A DNA stretch of 64,000 nucleotides from positions 1 to 64,000 of the forward strand of contig JAKITQ010000008.1 in NCBI GenBank assembly GCA_021647985.1, written 5' to 3'. The notes beneath the pieces are model-generated. The model saw only the letters and a list, made by a program, of their open reading frames with translations. It was not told the origin of the DNA and made no database searches. This DNA comes from Flavobacteriaceae bacterium. GTDB taxonomy: Bacteria > Bacteroidota > Bacteroidia > Flavobacteriales > Flavobacteriaceae. Positions 8,028 to 15,917 of the stretch are shown here, piece by piece. Position 1 is the stretch's first letter, and every line of letters starts with the position of its first letter. A program made the position numbers and the translations under genes.

Positions 8028-8659
8028 CTACCAATTTCCTTTTTCATATAAATCCAAAAATGAAGATGCTGACAAATTAAAAAAATCAACTAAAAAGTGA
8101 GCCAATATTATCCACCTCAAACTATCTGTTTTCTTATAAACGAGTCCCCAAATTATTCCCATAATGAATGTCGAAATTATTACTGTTAAGCCACTATTCA
8201 ATTCTGAATTCACTCCGAAAACAGCGTGACTAAGTGCAAATACTAAACTTGTAAAAATTATTGCAGTCCAATTTGACCAGTTTTTTGTGTAGTCCAAAAG
8301 TAGTCCACGCCAATAAAATTCCTCAAGCCAAGGATTGATTAGAGCTAATAAAATCCAAGGTAACCAAACTTGCCAAATTCCTAATGTTTCGTAATGCATT
8401 AAAAATAATGGAAGTGGAAGTAATCCAATAAATAAGGCCAAAATGTTCCAACCGAATGGACTTTTTGATTTTTGCAACCACTTTTTTCTTTTTCAGTATA
8501 TTTCAAAATGAAAAATATAAAAAGACACCATTGAATCAGAATTATTGGTATAAAAGCCCATTTTCCGATAATATTTCCGAACAGAAAGGCAATTCCGAAG
8601 CTAATTGTGATAATCAAAAATGGTGATGCAAGAACAATTTTCTTTTTTGTTAATTTCAT
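8028..8659 (-). pseudogene. CPBP-family intramembrane protease, frameshifted
   Basis: Two overlapping frames together make one protein of about 210 residues. The first (8399-8659) carries N-terminal membrane helices. The second (8028-8477) carries the CPBP motifs: EE of WLEEFYWRG, His of FALSHAVFG, and His of AHFLVDFF. The reading switches frame in the A-rich run at about 8482-8493, where one extra A would restore a continuous protein (EKEKKWLQKSKSPFGW). Either the gene is inactivated or the run holds a sequencing error. The family cleaves or binds prenylated or membrane proteins. It is the second gene of the cassette-like array. Confidence 0.75.
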
Positions 8660-8680
8660 TTAGGATTGGTTTTTGTCAAA

Positions 8681-8702
8681 TGTTTGCACGGTGTTGGCAT
8701 TT
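8681..8702 (-). repeat. Short palindromic-element end behind the second CPBP gene
   Basis: The block TGTTTGCACGGTGTTGGCAT matches the right-hand end (CACGGTGTTGGCA) of the full element at 7879-8013, and lies about 37 bp behind the stop of the next minus-strand gene. The rest of the element is missing or too diverged to see. Confidence 0.45.
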
Positions 8703-8738
8703 GTGATTTTTTTAAAATTATTGTTTTGTTCCATTATC

Positions 8739-9494
8739 TTAAAAATGTTTAAATGTCCAATAAGCAGCCATTAAATCCATTAATGCATGTGCAATAATAA
8801 TCGGAGTTAATCTTTTTACTTTTATAAAGGCAAACATTAATCCAATCACTATAGGTATAAAAGATAAAAATCTCCAAGTTATATATCGCCAATCTAAAAT
8901 TAAAGGTAAAAAACTATGTTGTAACGCCCAAAAGAACCCTATAAATAGAATAACTTTCGTTTTATTATACCTTGTGAGTAATCTAGTTAAACTATAACCT
9001 TGATATGTTAATTCCTCAGTAAACGACCAAATAGGCCACCAAATTAAAATACTATAGAAAAAAGCCCAATTTGGTAACGTTCTTTCAGCTAATTGTCCGT
9101 TTATTAAGTTAAAAGTTTCTTCATTAAAAAGTAGCCTGCCCACACCTATGGAATATAAAAGCCCAAATAATGGAAAGATTAAAACAAAGATAATTAATCC
9201 AGTTTTTATATCTTTTAAAATCAATTTTTTATCAAAATCAATAAGCGAATAAATTTTCTTTCCTTCTTTTTTTAAGAAAATAATTATAAGTGCTAAACAA
9301 ATCAAATCCGTAAATGTTCCAAATATAGTCCACCATGCTGAAGAGTTTTTCCAAGGAGTTGAATCTCCATTAAGATATAGTAATACTGAAGTAATTCCTT
9401 GCGAGATTATTAATAAAACACATCTTGCTATTACTAAAATCACAGCAAATTTTATGATTTTTGATTCTTTTAACATTGAGGGATTAATTTTCAT
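8739..9494 (-). CDS. CPBP-family intramembrane glutamic endopeptidase
   Basis: This 251-residue, strongly hydrophobic protein has about seven or eight membrane segments. It carries the Rce1/CPBP (ABI) motifs in order: TEELTYQGY, FWALQHSFLP and IAHALMDLM, holding the paired glutamates and two catalytic histidines. The frame is intact, unlike the neighbouring CPBP gene, to which it is only distantly similar. Members process CAAX-like or peptide substrates, or serve in bacteriocin self-immunity; which applies here is not shown. It lies in the cassette-like array on the minus strand. Confidence 0.85.
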   Translation of the reverse strand: MKINPSMLKESKIIKFAVILVIARCVLLIISQGITSVLLYLNGDSTPWKNSSAWWTIFGTFTDLICLALIIIFLKKEGKKIYSLIDFDKKLILKDIKTGLIIFVLIFPLFGLLYSIGVGRLLFNEETFNLINGQLAERTLPNWAFFYSILIWWPIWSFTEELTYQGYSLTRLLTRYNKTKVILFIGFFWALQHSFLPLILDWRYITWRFLSFIPIVIGLMFAFIKVKRLTPIIIAHALMDLMAAYWTFKHF

Positions 9495-9540
9495 TAATGA
9501 TTTTTAAATGAATCTATATTATTACACTTTTGAAGGAGAA

Positions 9541-9616
9541 TCAGAAGTACGCAAAAATGCAACAACCATTTGTTTGGACTAAAATAAGCAATTTTTTATA
9601 CACAGTGTTGGCAAAC
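9541..9616 (-). repeat. Half copy of the palindromic element behind the RDD gene
   Basis: The stretch follows the order of the right half of the element at 7879-8013: TCAGAAGTACGCAAAAATGC, a GCAAC motif, then AGCAATTTTTTATACACAG and TGTTGGCAAACG. It ends 6 bp before the stop codon of the minus-strand RDD gene, the same gene-to-element arrangement seen for the other members. Confidence 0.5.
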
Positions 9617-9621
9617 GTTTT

Positions 9622-9960
9622 TTAGTTCATATTCGGAAATATTAAACTTAATCCATAAAAGTAAATTCCGCCAATGATTAAAATTCCAATTAAATTCAGT
9701 TTCAACTTTTTGTTTTTTAGGTCAGTCCAAAGCGTTTTTAATTTTTCTTTTTCAGATACAACAACTTTTGTATTTGCGATAAAATCTCCGATTCGTCTTT
9801 CAGGATTCACATAGCCGACAACTACTTCTAATGGCCAAGCAACAGCGATTGTCAAATTCCGAATGAAACATTGTAATTCAGATGCTGGTTTTTCTGTTTT
9901 TCTGTCTATTACTTGATAGCCTAAAATTCGTTTTGCTGGACTTTTGGCTTTCAAAAAATC
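9622..9960 (-). pseudogene. RDD-family membrane protein, 5' end removed by an IS
   Basis: About 112 residues of an RDD-domain protein. The typical KSPAKRILGYQVID block is followed by RNLTIAVAWPLEVV, an RRIGDFIANTKVV segment and a C-terminal membrane helix. The N-terminal membrane helix carrying the conserved Arg-Asp is missing, because the open frame runs into the IS3 element at about 9972. A TTG at 9952-9954 is the only in-frame start left. It is probably a non-functional remnant of an array gene. Confidence 0.7.
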
Positions 9961-10002
9961 TTTATTTAAGTTGGACTACCTAATAAATTTGGGGCTATTT
10001 TA

Positions 10003-10836
10003 TTAAGCCGCTTTTTTAATAATTCCTTTCAATTTAATTTCCATTTCTAAAGGAGAAAGATACCCTAAACTAGAATGTAATCTTTTGGTGTTATACCAGG
10101 TAATATAATTCTGTAAGGATTCATATAATTGAGAATATGAATAAAATTTAAATCTATTGAGCCATTCATATTTAATGGTCTTAAAAAAACTTTCAGCTAC
10201 TGCATTATCCCAACAATTTCCTTTTCTACTCATACTTTGTTTTACTTTTCTATTAAAAGAAAAAAGATTCGTCATTTTATTTGATGCATACTGGACACCT
10301 CTATCAGAATGAAATATAAAATCATCAGATAAGTCTCTTTGTTCACGAGCAGAACACCAAGCTTTCATAACTGTATTTTCAGTGGTCATATCATCACTTA
10401 AAGTCCAACCTACTATTTTTCTGTCTGCTAGATCCATTATTGTAGTCAAATAATTCCAATCATTTCCTACTCGAATATAAGTAATGTCTGAGACCCATTT
10501 TTCTCCTAATTTAATACTAGAAAAATTTCTATTCAATTCATTGTTGGCTATTTTAAATGTATGTTTGGAGTTTGTTGTTAGTACAAATTTCCGTTTTAAT
10601 ACACTCTTTAAACCCATTTCTTTCATGAGAAATCCTACATATGAACGTGAATAAATCAAATCTTCTCGTTCCAACATTTTTTGAATTCTACAGCTCCCAT
10701 AGATTTCTCTACTTTGCTCAAAAATTACTTTAATCCTTTCTTTAAGGTATATTTTAGATGATGTAATGAGTGTTAAATCTTTGGCTTTAAACCAATGATA
10801 ATAAGCATTTTTACTAACTCTCATGCATTTACACAT
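10003..10836 (-). CDS. IS3-family transposase OrfB
   Basis: This 277-residue rve-type DDE transposase shows the acidic residues in VSDITYIRV, in FIFHSDRGVQYAS and in the WDNAVAESFF segment. The listed ATG start gives an OrfB without its usual N-terminus; the frame is open further upstream and is expected to be reached by frameshifting from orfA. It is unrelated at close range to the transposases of the two other IS copies in this island. It appears intact. Confidence 0.93.
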   Translation of the reverse strand: MCKCMRVSKNAYYHWFKAKDLTLITSSKIYLKERIKVIFEQSREIYGSCRIQKMLEREDLIYSRSYVGFLMKEMGLKSVLKRKFVLTTNSKHTFKIANNELNRNFSSIKLGEKWVSDITYIRVGNDWNYLTTIMDLADRKIVGWTLSDDMTTENTVMKAWCSAREQRDLSDDFIFHSDRGVQYASNKMTNLFSFNRKVKQSMSRKGNCWDNAVAESFFKTIKYEWLNRFKFYSYSQLYESLQNYITWYNTKRLHSSLGYLSPLEMEIKLKGIIKKAA

Positions 10837-10883
10837 CTTCTCAACAGAATGAATACCAACATTTCTTAAAATGAATTGATATC

Positions 10884-11168
10884 TTATTTGTCGCTCTTGG
10901 AGAAGATGCTCACCGCCTTTTTTAAGATGTCTCGCTCCTCTTTTACATCCCTTAACTCCTTCTTCAGAATTTTAAGTTCTTGCTCTTCCCAAGATAAGAC
11001 TCTCTTTTTATTAAAATCCCCAGACTTAGATTTATACTCTCTTTTCCAGCGACTTATCATACTAGCATTTAGCCCGTAATCTTTGCTTACTTGTTCTGTT
11101 TTAATTCCTGATTTTGATAGTTCAACTATCATAACCTTAAATTCATTGTCATACTTTGTTCTTGCCAT
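10884..11168 (-). CDS. IS3-family transposase OrfA
   Basis: A 94-residue helix-turn-helix protein (VSKDYGLNASMISRWKREY) with a heptad-rich tail (LKILKKELRDVKEERDILKKA). Near its end lies an A-AAA-AAG slippery heptamer (minus strand, about 10917-10923) in the correct phase (TTA AAA AAG). A -1 shift there leads into an open frame that continues into orfB. This is the classical IS3 mechanism for making the OrfAB fusion. Confidence 0.9.
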   Translation of the reverse strand: MARTKYDNEFKVMIVELSKSGIKTEQVSKDYGLNASMISRWKREYKSKSGDFNKKRVLSWEEQELKILKKELRDVKEERDILKKAVSIFSKSDK

Positions 11169-11224
11169 AATTCAAATATATAATATTTATGGGCTTAATA
11201 AAATCGTCACATCAAAGGTAGACA

Positions 11225-11882
11225 CTCCATATCTACGTAGTTGGAGTTGGTGTAAAATTCATCCTGTTCGTGATGCACCTTATGTATATTGGGTGTTGTA
11301 ATGAATAGTCCAACTGTTTTATCCAACCATTTAGGATACTTTAAATTGGCGTGTTCTAAAAAAAACATGGGAATGAGAATAATATAATAAAGGCCTAGTA
11401 TTGTTAAATCTAATCCAAAAATAGCGGAGGCAAGTATATCAGACACGCTAAACCAAAGCATGAGTTCTAATGAATGTGACCTGAGAAAGGTAGAGGAATC
11501 CATAGTGGTATCGCTATGATGTACACGATGAAAACGCCATACCAAAGGCAAAAAATGAGCTGTTCGATGAAACCAATATGTACTTAAATCGTACATGGCA
11601 ATTCCGATGAAAAGTTTTGCCAAAAACGGAACTTCAATCCAGTAGAACAGTCCAATTTCTTGTGTGTTAAACCATTGTATTGCATATACAATAACACCAG
11701 CCCAAAATAAATTTATCAAAAACAAAACAATATACATCATAAAATTAATTAGAAAGGTGATGTAAGCGTTTGTTAAATTTAAATTGTGTATTTAGAATTT
11801 GTTCTAAAGTGAAAAAAATTACGATTAAAATTAAAACCAGAAAATCGATGTTGATGTTAATGAGTATTTCTAGTGTTTTCAT
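11225..11882 (-). pseudogene. Sterol desaturase/fatty acid hydroxylase family gene, truncated and frameshifted
   Basis: The main frame (to 11740) has membrane helices and the histidine clusters of the family: HRTAH, HRVHHSD and HKVHHEQDE. It then ends at NSNY and runs into the IS at 11224, losing the last part. Upstream, a 45-codon frame (11745-11882) encodes what looks like the missing N-terminus (FFTLEQIL, then FNKRLHH). It ends in a different frame; removing one T near 11753-11755 would join the two. The first ATG overlaps the stop of the methyltransferase gene (ATGA). The gene therefore belonged to the upstream cluster and is now broken twice. Confidence 0.7.
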
Positions 11883-12916
11883 TTAATAGCTATAACTGCA
11901 CTCGATGGTCCGGTAAGAGGCATTACAGAACAGGAGCTAAATCCCGCTTCTGTTGCTATTCTTTCAAAATCTTTTGCTGAGAAATCAAATCCACCTTCGG
12001 TTTCTATCATCATATTTAAAGACATCATCAATCCAAAAGCATTTTTATTTCTTTCATCGTCAATAATATTTTCAATTACGATTAAAGACCCACCTTTTGG
12101 TAAGGCATCATAAGCTTTTTTTATCAATATTTTTTTTTCATCAAGCCCCCAGTCATGTAAAATGTTTCCCATGGTTATTATATCTGCTTTAGGAAAATCA
12201 TCTGCAAAAAAATCTCCCGATTTAATAGTAATTTTATCGCTTAATCCCATTTTGTATACATTTTCGGTTGCCACCGGATGTACTGGTGGTAAATCAAATG
12301 AAACACAATGCATATGATCATTATTTTTAACCACATGTATCGATAGATCTCCACCTGAACCACCCAAATCACAAAGCGTATTGTAATTTGAAAAATCAAA
12401 TTTATTAGCAAACATCATAAAATTACCTGTCTGAATGCCGCCCATACCATGAATAAATTCCCGAAGCCTGTTTTCATCGGCATAAATTGCTTCAAAGACA
12501 GATTTACCGCCGTTTTTAGTTTCATTTTGAGGTTTACCTGTTTTTAATCCTTCTTCTAAATCATTCCAAAAAGGATACAATCTATTGTTAGACATTTCTA
12601 AAATTCCACCGATATAAGAGGGTTTGTCTTTGTCTAAAAATAAATCAGAATCTACTGAGTTGCTGTAGGTTGCATTTTCTTTGATTCCGGTTCTATTTAA
12701 AAAGCCAAGAGCTACCAGGGTGTCTAAAAAATCATATAAAGACCGGTTATGTAAACCCAATTTACCTTGAATTTCAACACCGCTTAATACACCTTTTGCC
12801 AAATGCGTAAACAGATTCATATTTACTGCTGTTAAAAGCGTTTTTGATGCCCAAAACCCCATTCCAATTTGCATTATTTTTGAGGGATCTACTTGTTTTT
12901 CTTGTAATATGTCCAT
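11879..12916 (-). CDS. SAM-dependent O-methyltransferase (acetylserotonin-type)
   Basis: This 345-residue protein has an N-terminal winged-helix dimerisation domain (residues about 10-110). A Rossmann-fold methyltransferase domain follows, with the SAM motif DLGGSGGDL and the family signature GNILHDWG, whose His is the usual general base of plant-type O-methyltransferases. The likely reaction is transfer of a methyl group to a hydroxyl of a small aromatic or polyketide-like molecule; the substrate is not known. It heads a minus-strand group with SnoaL-like proteins and overlaps a broken hydroxylase gene by 4 bp, which suggests co-transcription and a shared small-molecule pathway. Confidence 0.82.
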   Translation of the reverse strand: MDILQEKQVDPSKIMQIGMGFWASKTLLTAVNMNLFTHLAKGVLSGVEIQGKLGLHNRSLYDFLDTLVALGFLNRTGIKENATYSNSVDSDLFLDKDKPSYIGGILEMSNNRLYPFWNDLEEGLKTGKPQNETKNGGKSVFEAIYADENRLREFIHGMGGIQTGNFMMFANKFDFSNYNTLCDLGGSGGDLSIHVVKNNDHMHCVSFDLPPVHPVATENVYKMGLSDKITIKSGDFFADDFPKADIITMGNILHDWGLDEKKILIKKAYDALPKGGSLIVIENIIDDERNKNAFGLMMSLNMMIETEGGFDFSAKDFERIATEAGFSSCSVMPLTGPSSAVIAIK

Positions 12917-12977
12917 GTTTTTTAAATTTGTTTACAGTTTATATTTTTTTAGTTAGTAGTAATTTTTCTAGTCAATT

Positions 12978-13376
12978 CTAAATCACAGCCTCAGAAACCT
13001 GTTTGGTATCTGCATATTGTTGAAAACTAATTACTTTACCATTTTTCAACTGCCAAAGATGTGCCATTTGGGCATTGATTTCTTTACCCGTTTTTTTATG
13101 TTTTGCCTGATATCTTCCGGTGCCAAGTACCATATCATTTTCCATTCCCATGACTTGCAGATCGGCTAGTTTAAAGTATTCCCATTCTTCCCCAAGCCTG
13201 GCAAAGACTCCACTTAAAATAGCATCCGGACCGATATATGGGTTGCCATCATCATATGGAAAATTTTCTGCTTCATTCCATTCTATATCTGCTGACATCA
13301 TAGAAAGAACAGCTTCAACGTCTCCTTTTGCAAAGGAGTCGTACATGTTTTGTATTATTTGGACTGATTTATTCAT
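12978..13376 (-). CDS. SnoaL/NTF2-like protein (ketosteroid isomerase-related), cytosolic
   Basis: This 132-residue protein has the cone-shaped NTF2-like fold pattern: an N-terminal helix (IIQNMYDSFAKGDVEAVLSMM), then DIEWNEAENFPYDDGNPYIGPDAI, and a beta sheet ending QLKNGKVISFQQYADT. No signal peptide is present, unlike the two SnoaL-like lipoproteins upstream in the same gene run. Such proteins are cyclases, isomerases, dehydratases or binding proteins. The gap to the methyltransferase gene is 61 bp. Confidence 0.8.
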   Translation of the reverse strand: MNKSVQIIQNMYDSFAKGDVEAVLSMMSADIEWNEAENFPYDDGNPYIGPDAILSGVFARLGEEWEYFKLADLQVMGMENDMVLGTGRYQAKHKKTGKEINAQMAHLWQLKNGKVISFQQYADTKQVSEAVI

Positions 13377-13447
13377 AAAATAATAAGTTTTAAAGTATTT
13401 AATTACAACAGCTTTTTCGGAGTAAAGTCCGTAAAAGCCATTATTTT

Positions 13448-13720
13448 TTAGTCAAGCTCATTGTACAAAGGAAACAATTCTGCTTCGGCATCAATACCAT
13501 TTTTCTTTGCCAAAGGCACCATAATTTCACCAAATTTATCAAAATCTTCTGCTGATTCCCAGATATCAACGACCAAGATTTCACCATCTTTTATTGAAGC
13601 GAAGTGATGAGGTCTCTCTTTCAGTTTCAGTTGTCCTGCATTGGTTAAATCTTGTACTAAATTGTCATACTGCTTTGTGGTAGCACCTTTAAGGTGAACC
13701 AATGCTAATACTTTTGCCAT
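13448..13720 (-). CDS. Small ABM-like (ferredoxin-fold) protein
   Basis: A 90-residue protein beginning AKVLALVHLKGATTKQYDNL, with an IWESAEDFDKF motif and a C-terminal helix. The alternation of strands and helices and the WESAEDF pattern resemble the antibiotic-biosynthesis-monooxygenase-like superfamily, which includes small dimeric enzymes and binding proteins. No catalytic residue can be named. It lies between two SnoaL-like genes in a minus-strand run. Confidence 0.6.
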   Translation of the reverse strand: MAKVLALVHLKGATTKQYDNLVQDLTNAGQLKLKERPHHFASIKDGEILVVDIWESAEDFDKFGEIMVPLAKKNGIDAEAELFPLYNELD

Positions 13721-13826
13721 TGATATATGTATTTAGGTTGAATTGCCTACTCTGGTCGGTTTTCGGCTTCTCCGTTTTATGTTTAAATTTTTCTCAAAAC
13801 TTCCGATAACATCGTCATATAAAAAA

Positions 13827-14342
13827 TTATTCAGCAGCTTCTTCCTCCAACATTTTACTTGCTTTTATTTCATTAATAGCAAGCATAACAGGAACATTAT
13901 CATAGTAAGCATGTTCTTTAACAATTTTACCATTTACAAATTGTGCAGCCAAATGAACCGGTATGACAATATTTTTATTGTTTGCTGCTAAATTTCCTTC
14001 CCAGGTTCCCCAGAAATACACCCATTTTTCTCCTTCGTTATCAATAATCATTTCATAAAAAATATCTTCTTTAGAAAATTTATAGTCAGAAAAATCCGCA
14101 AGTTGTACTTTAAACCCTTTTATAAGTTCATTGGGTGAAATAGACTTTAAACTATTGTGGTAAATTTTTGCCGTATCAGCATATTTAGTAACCCAATTTT
14201 CCCAATTGGAATCTTCATAATCTTTAATTATTGCTTTTAATACATCAATTTCAGCTGATGTAGCAAAATAGCGCTCTGGTTTGTTGTTTTGACATGATAT
14301 GAATAGAATTACAGTTAATCCTAAATAGATTATTTTTTTCAT
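13827..14342 (-). CDS. SnoaL-like lipoprotein
   Basis: This 171-residue protein has a lipoprotein signal peptide (hydrophobic stretch to FISC, Cys at about residue 17). It then has an NTF2/SnoaL-like domain: a helix with LKAIIKDYEDSNWENWVTKYAD, a central WVYFWGTWEG strand and an AAQFVNGKIVKEHAYYDN strand. It is probably anchored on the periplasmic side or at the surface. Gap to the next upstream gene is 39 bp, so they are likely co-transcribed. Substrate unknown. Confidence 0.75.
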   Translation of the reverse strand: MKKIIYLGLTVILFISCQNNKPERYFATSAEIDVLKAIIKDYEDSNWENWVTKYADTAKIYHNSLKSISPNELIKGFKVQLADFSDYKFSKEDIFYEMIIDNEGEKWVYFWGTWEGNLAANNKNIVIPVHLAAQFVNGKIVKEHAYYDNVPVMLAINEIKASKMLEEEAAE

Positions 14343-14381
14343 GATTTTAGATTTTAATTATTAAAGCATTGTTCGTATTGT

Positions 14382-15170
14382 TTATTTTGCTGAATAACCT
14401 AAATCGGGTCTTATATAACCGATTCTTGTTTCATATTTAAGTAGGTTGTTGAATAAATCACCCAATACTTTTTCACCATCAGCTCCTAATAATGTATTGT
14501 TTTCTTTGGATTGTCTAGCATAATCTTCTTCGTCAATTGCTGCAATGGCGACCATGTAATATTCTTTCGAGCCTTTTTTTGCAAATAAGTCTTTAATAGC
14601 TTTCATCTTTTCTTTGACAATTTTTCGGTTACTAGGAGAAACATATAGTATATGATTTTTTCGATAGTTTTTACCTTCGGGTGTCTGCGTAAAGCCATTT
14701 GGCATGTATGTTAGGTCGTTATCTAACTTCAATATATAGTTGTGTTCTATATCATAACATTTATCCATTCTATCAAATAAACTCGTTACGGTATTTTTAC
14801 CTTCTTTTTCTATTAAGGTTGAAACAAATGATGGTTTATCTAGTTCTGCCATGTTCTTAAGAGATGAAACATAACTGTATCTGGCGTCGCTGGTTTTAAG
14901 AGCTATCCAGTTTACATCTTGCAGATTATGCTTTTTAACCAAGGCAACCAATTCTTTTACAATAGTTTCATATTCACTTGCCATATTTAGTTTTACCACA
15001 TCTTCATGAACCCAAAAGGATTTATTTTTGTCATCATTCTGGGCAGAAATTAAATTTGTCGAAAGGATTAAAAATAGAATTAAAAGATAAATATTATTGC
15101 CTACATTATTTTTATGTAATACGCTTTTGTGGACTTGCTTTACGTTTTTGTTTTTTTTTAAAGATTTCAT
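14382..15170 (-). CDS. Secreted protein of unknown function
   Basis: This 262-residue protein has a long basic N-terminus followed by a hydrophobic segment (about residues 27-43) ending SAQ, a likely signal peptide. The mature part begins FWVHEDVVKLNMASEYE and shows alternating helices and strands (WIALKTSDARYSYVSSL, then YYMVAIAAID), which recalls a duplicated ferredoxin-like unit, but that is only an impression. I do not recognise the family. It sits between two SnoaL-like lipoprotein genes with gaps of 30-39 bp, so it probably acts in the same periplasmic process. Confidence 0.6.
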   Translation of the reverse strand: MKSLKKNKNVKQVHKSVLHKNNVGNNIYLLILFLILSTNLISAQNDDKNKSFWVHEDVVKLNMASEYETIVKELVALVKKHNLQDVNWIALKTSDARYSYVSSLKNMAELDKPSFVSTLIEKEGKNTVTSLFDRMDKCYDIEHNYILKLDNDLTYMPNGFTQTPEGKNYRKNHILYVSPSNRKIVKEKMKAIKDLFAKKGSKEYYMVAIAAIDEEDYARQSKENNTLLGADGEKVLGDLFNNLLKYETRIGYIRPDLGYSAK

Positions 15171-15200
15171 CTTGTTTAGTTTTAGTTAATATTTAAAATT

Positions 15201-15710
15201 TCATTCTATATTCGGTGGAATTAAAGTATATCCCAATTGTTGTAAAAAATCTAGTTCGTTATAATATATTTCTTCTTTTAAAATCATACCTTCTTTATTA
15301 AATTCAACATTAGTATAACCATGAACTTCGACCTTTTTACCAGTTGCAGCCTTCTCGCCAAAAATCCCTGTATTTGTGCCATTAAATGTCCAAGCTAAAA
15401 AAGCTAGATTGTCTTTAAAGGTAACTTTGTTGATTTCTATAAAAAGATCAGGAAAGCCCTTATGATAAACTTTTATATTCGCTTTCAATTCATTCGGACT
15501 TGATGCTACACTTACATTATTTATAATTCTTGAATAGTTTTTATGGATTATTTTATCGAAATCTAAAAAGTCTTTATTGTTCCAGCAATTCTCAATGAAT
15601 TTAGAAAAATTTATACTGTATGTTTTTTCAAGTTCAGATTGGTTATTTTGCTCCTTACATGAAAATGTCATAATGAAAATCAAAAGCCATATAAGTTTGT
15701 TTTTATTCAT
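15201..15710 (-). CDS. SnoaL-like (ester cyclase type) lipoprotein
   Basis: The frame is open to 15764, but the ATG at 15710 gives a proper lipoprotein signal (MNKNKLIWLLIFIMTFSC), so this start is preferred (169 residues). The mature part is SnoaL-like: IIHKNYSRIINN, GFPDLFIEINKVTFKDNLAFLAWTF split by GTNTG, KVEVHGYTNVEFNKEG and an EEIYYNELDFLQQLG end. This is close to the polyketide cyclase/ester cyclase pattern. It is first in the minus-strand run that ends at the broken hydroxylase gene. Confidence 0.75.
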   Translation of the reverse strand: MNKNKLIWLLIFIMTFSCKEQNNQSELEKTYSINFSKFIENCWNNKDFLDFDKIIHKNYSRIINNVSVASSPNELKANIKVYHKGFPDLFIEINKVTFKDNLAFLAWTFNGTNTGIFGEKAATGKKVEVHGYTNVEFNKEGMILKEEIYYNELDFLQQLGYTLIPPNIE

Positions 15711-15917
15711 TATCTTCGATAAGTGATTCTTGTTTAAATGAGTTGAAAATATATTTCCAACCAAACACTAAATAAGCAACATATAATAATATATACAACC
15801 CTTTTAGGACGAACGATTATAATTTTTGTCCGAAAGTCCCTTTTTATTTATCGAAGAATTTTAAACATAAAATTTGTATCTTAATCCATTAATATTTTAA
15901 AAATTAACTTTGAATCA

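Larger units (their letters stand above)
9972..11224 (-). mobile_element. IS3-family element (second type) joining two broken genes
   Basis: This element is about 1.25 kb with ends TGGACTACC (9972) and GGTAGACA (11224, reading TGTCTACC inward). Both ends share ATTTTATTAAG further in. OrfA and orfB are on the minus strand. No target duplication is visible (AGT versus CTC). The genes on either side are both truncated and unrelated (RDD protein and fatty-acid hydroxylase-like), so this copy probably caused a deletion between its end and a second site. Confidence 0.88.

Noticed and set aside
5100-9616. Calling the palindromes true integron attC sites
   Set aside because: The core triplets only partly match RYYYAAC and GTTRRRY, and no integron integrase is present in the window, so they are listed as repeats and as a hypothesis.
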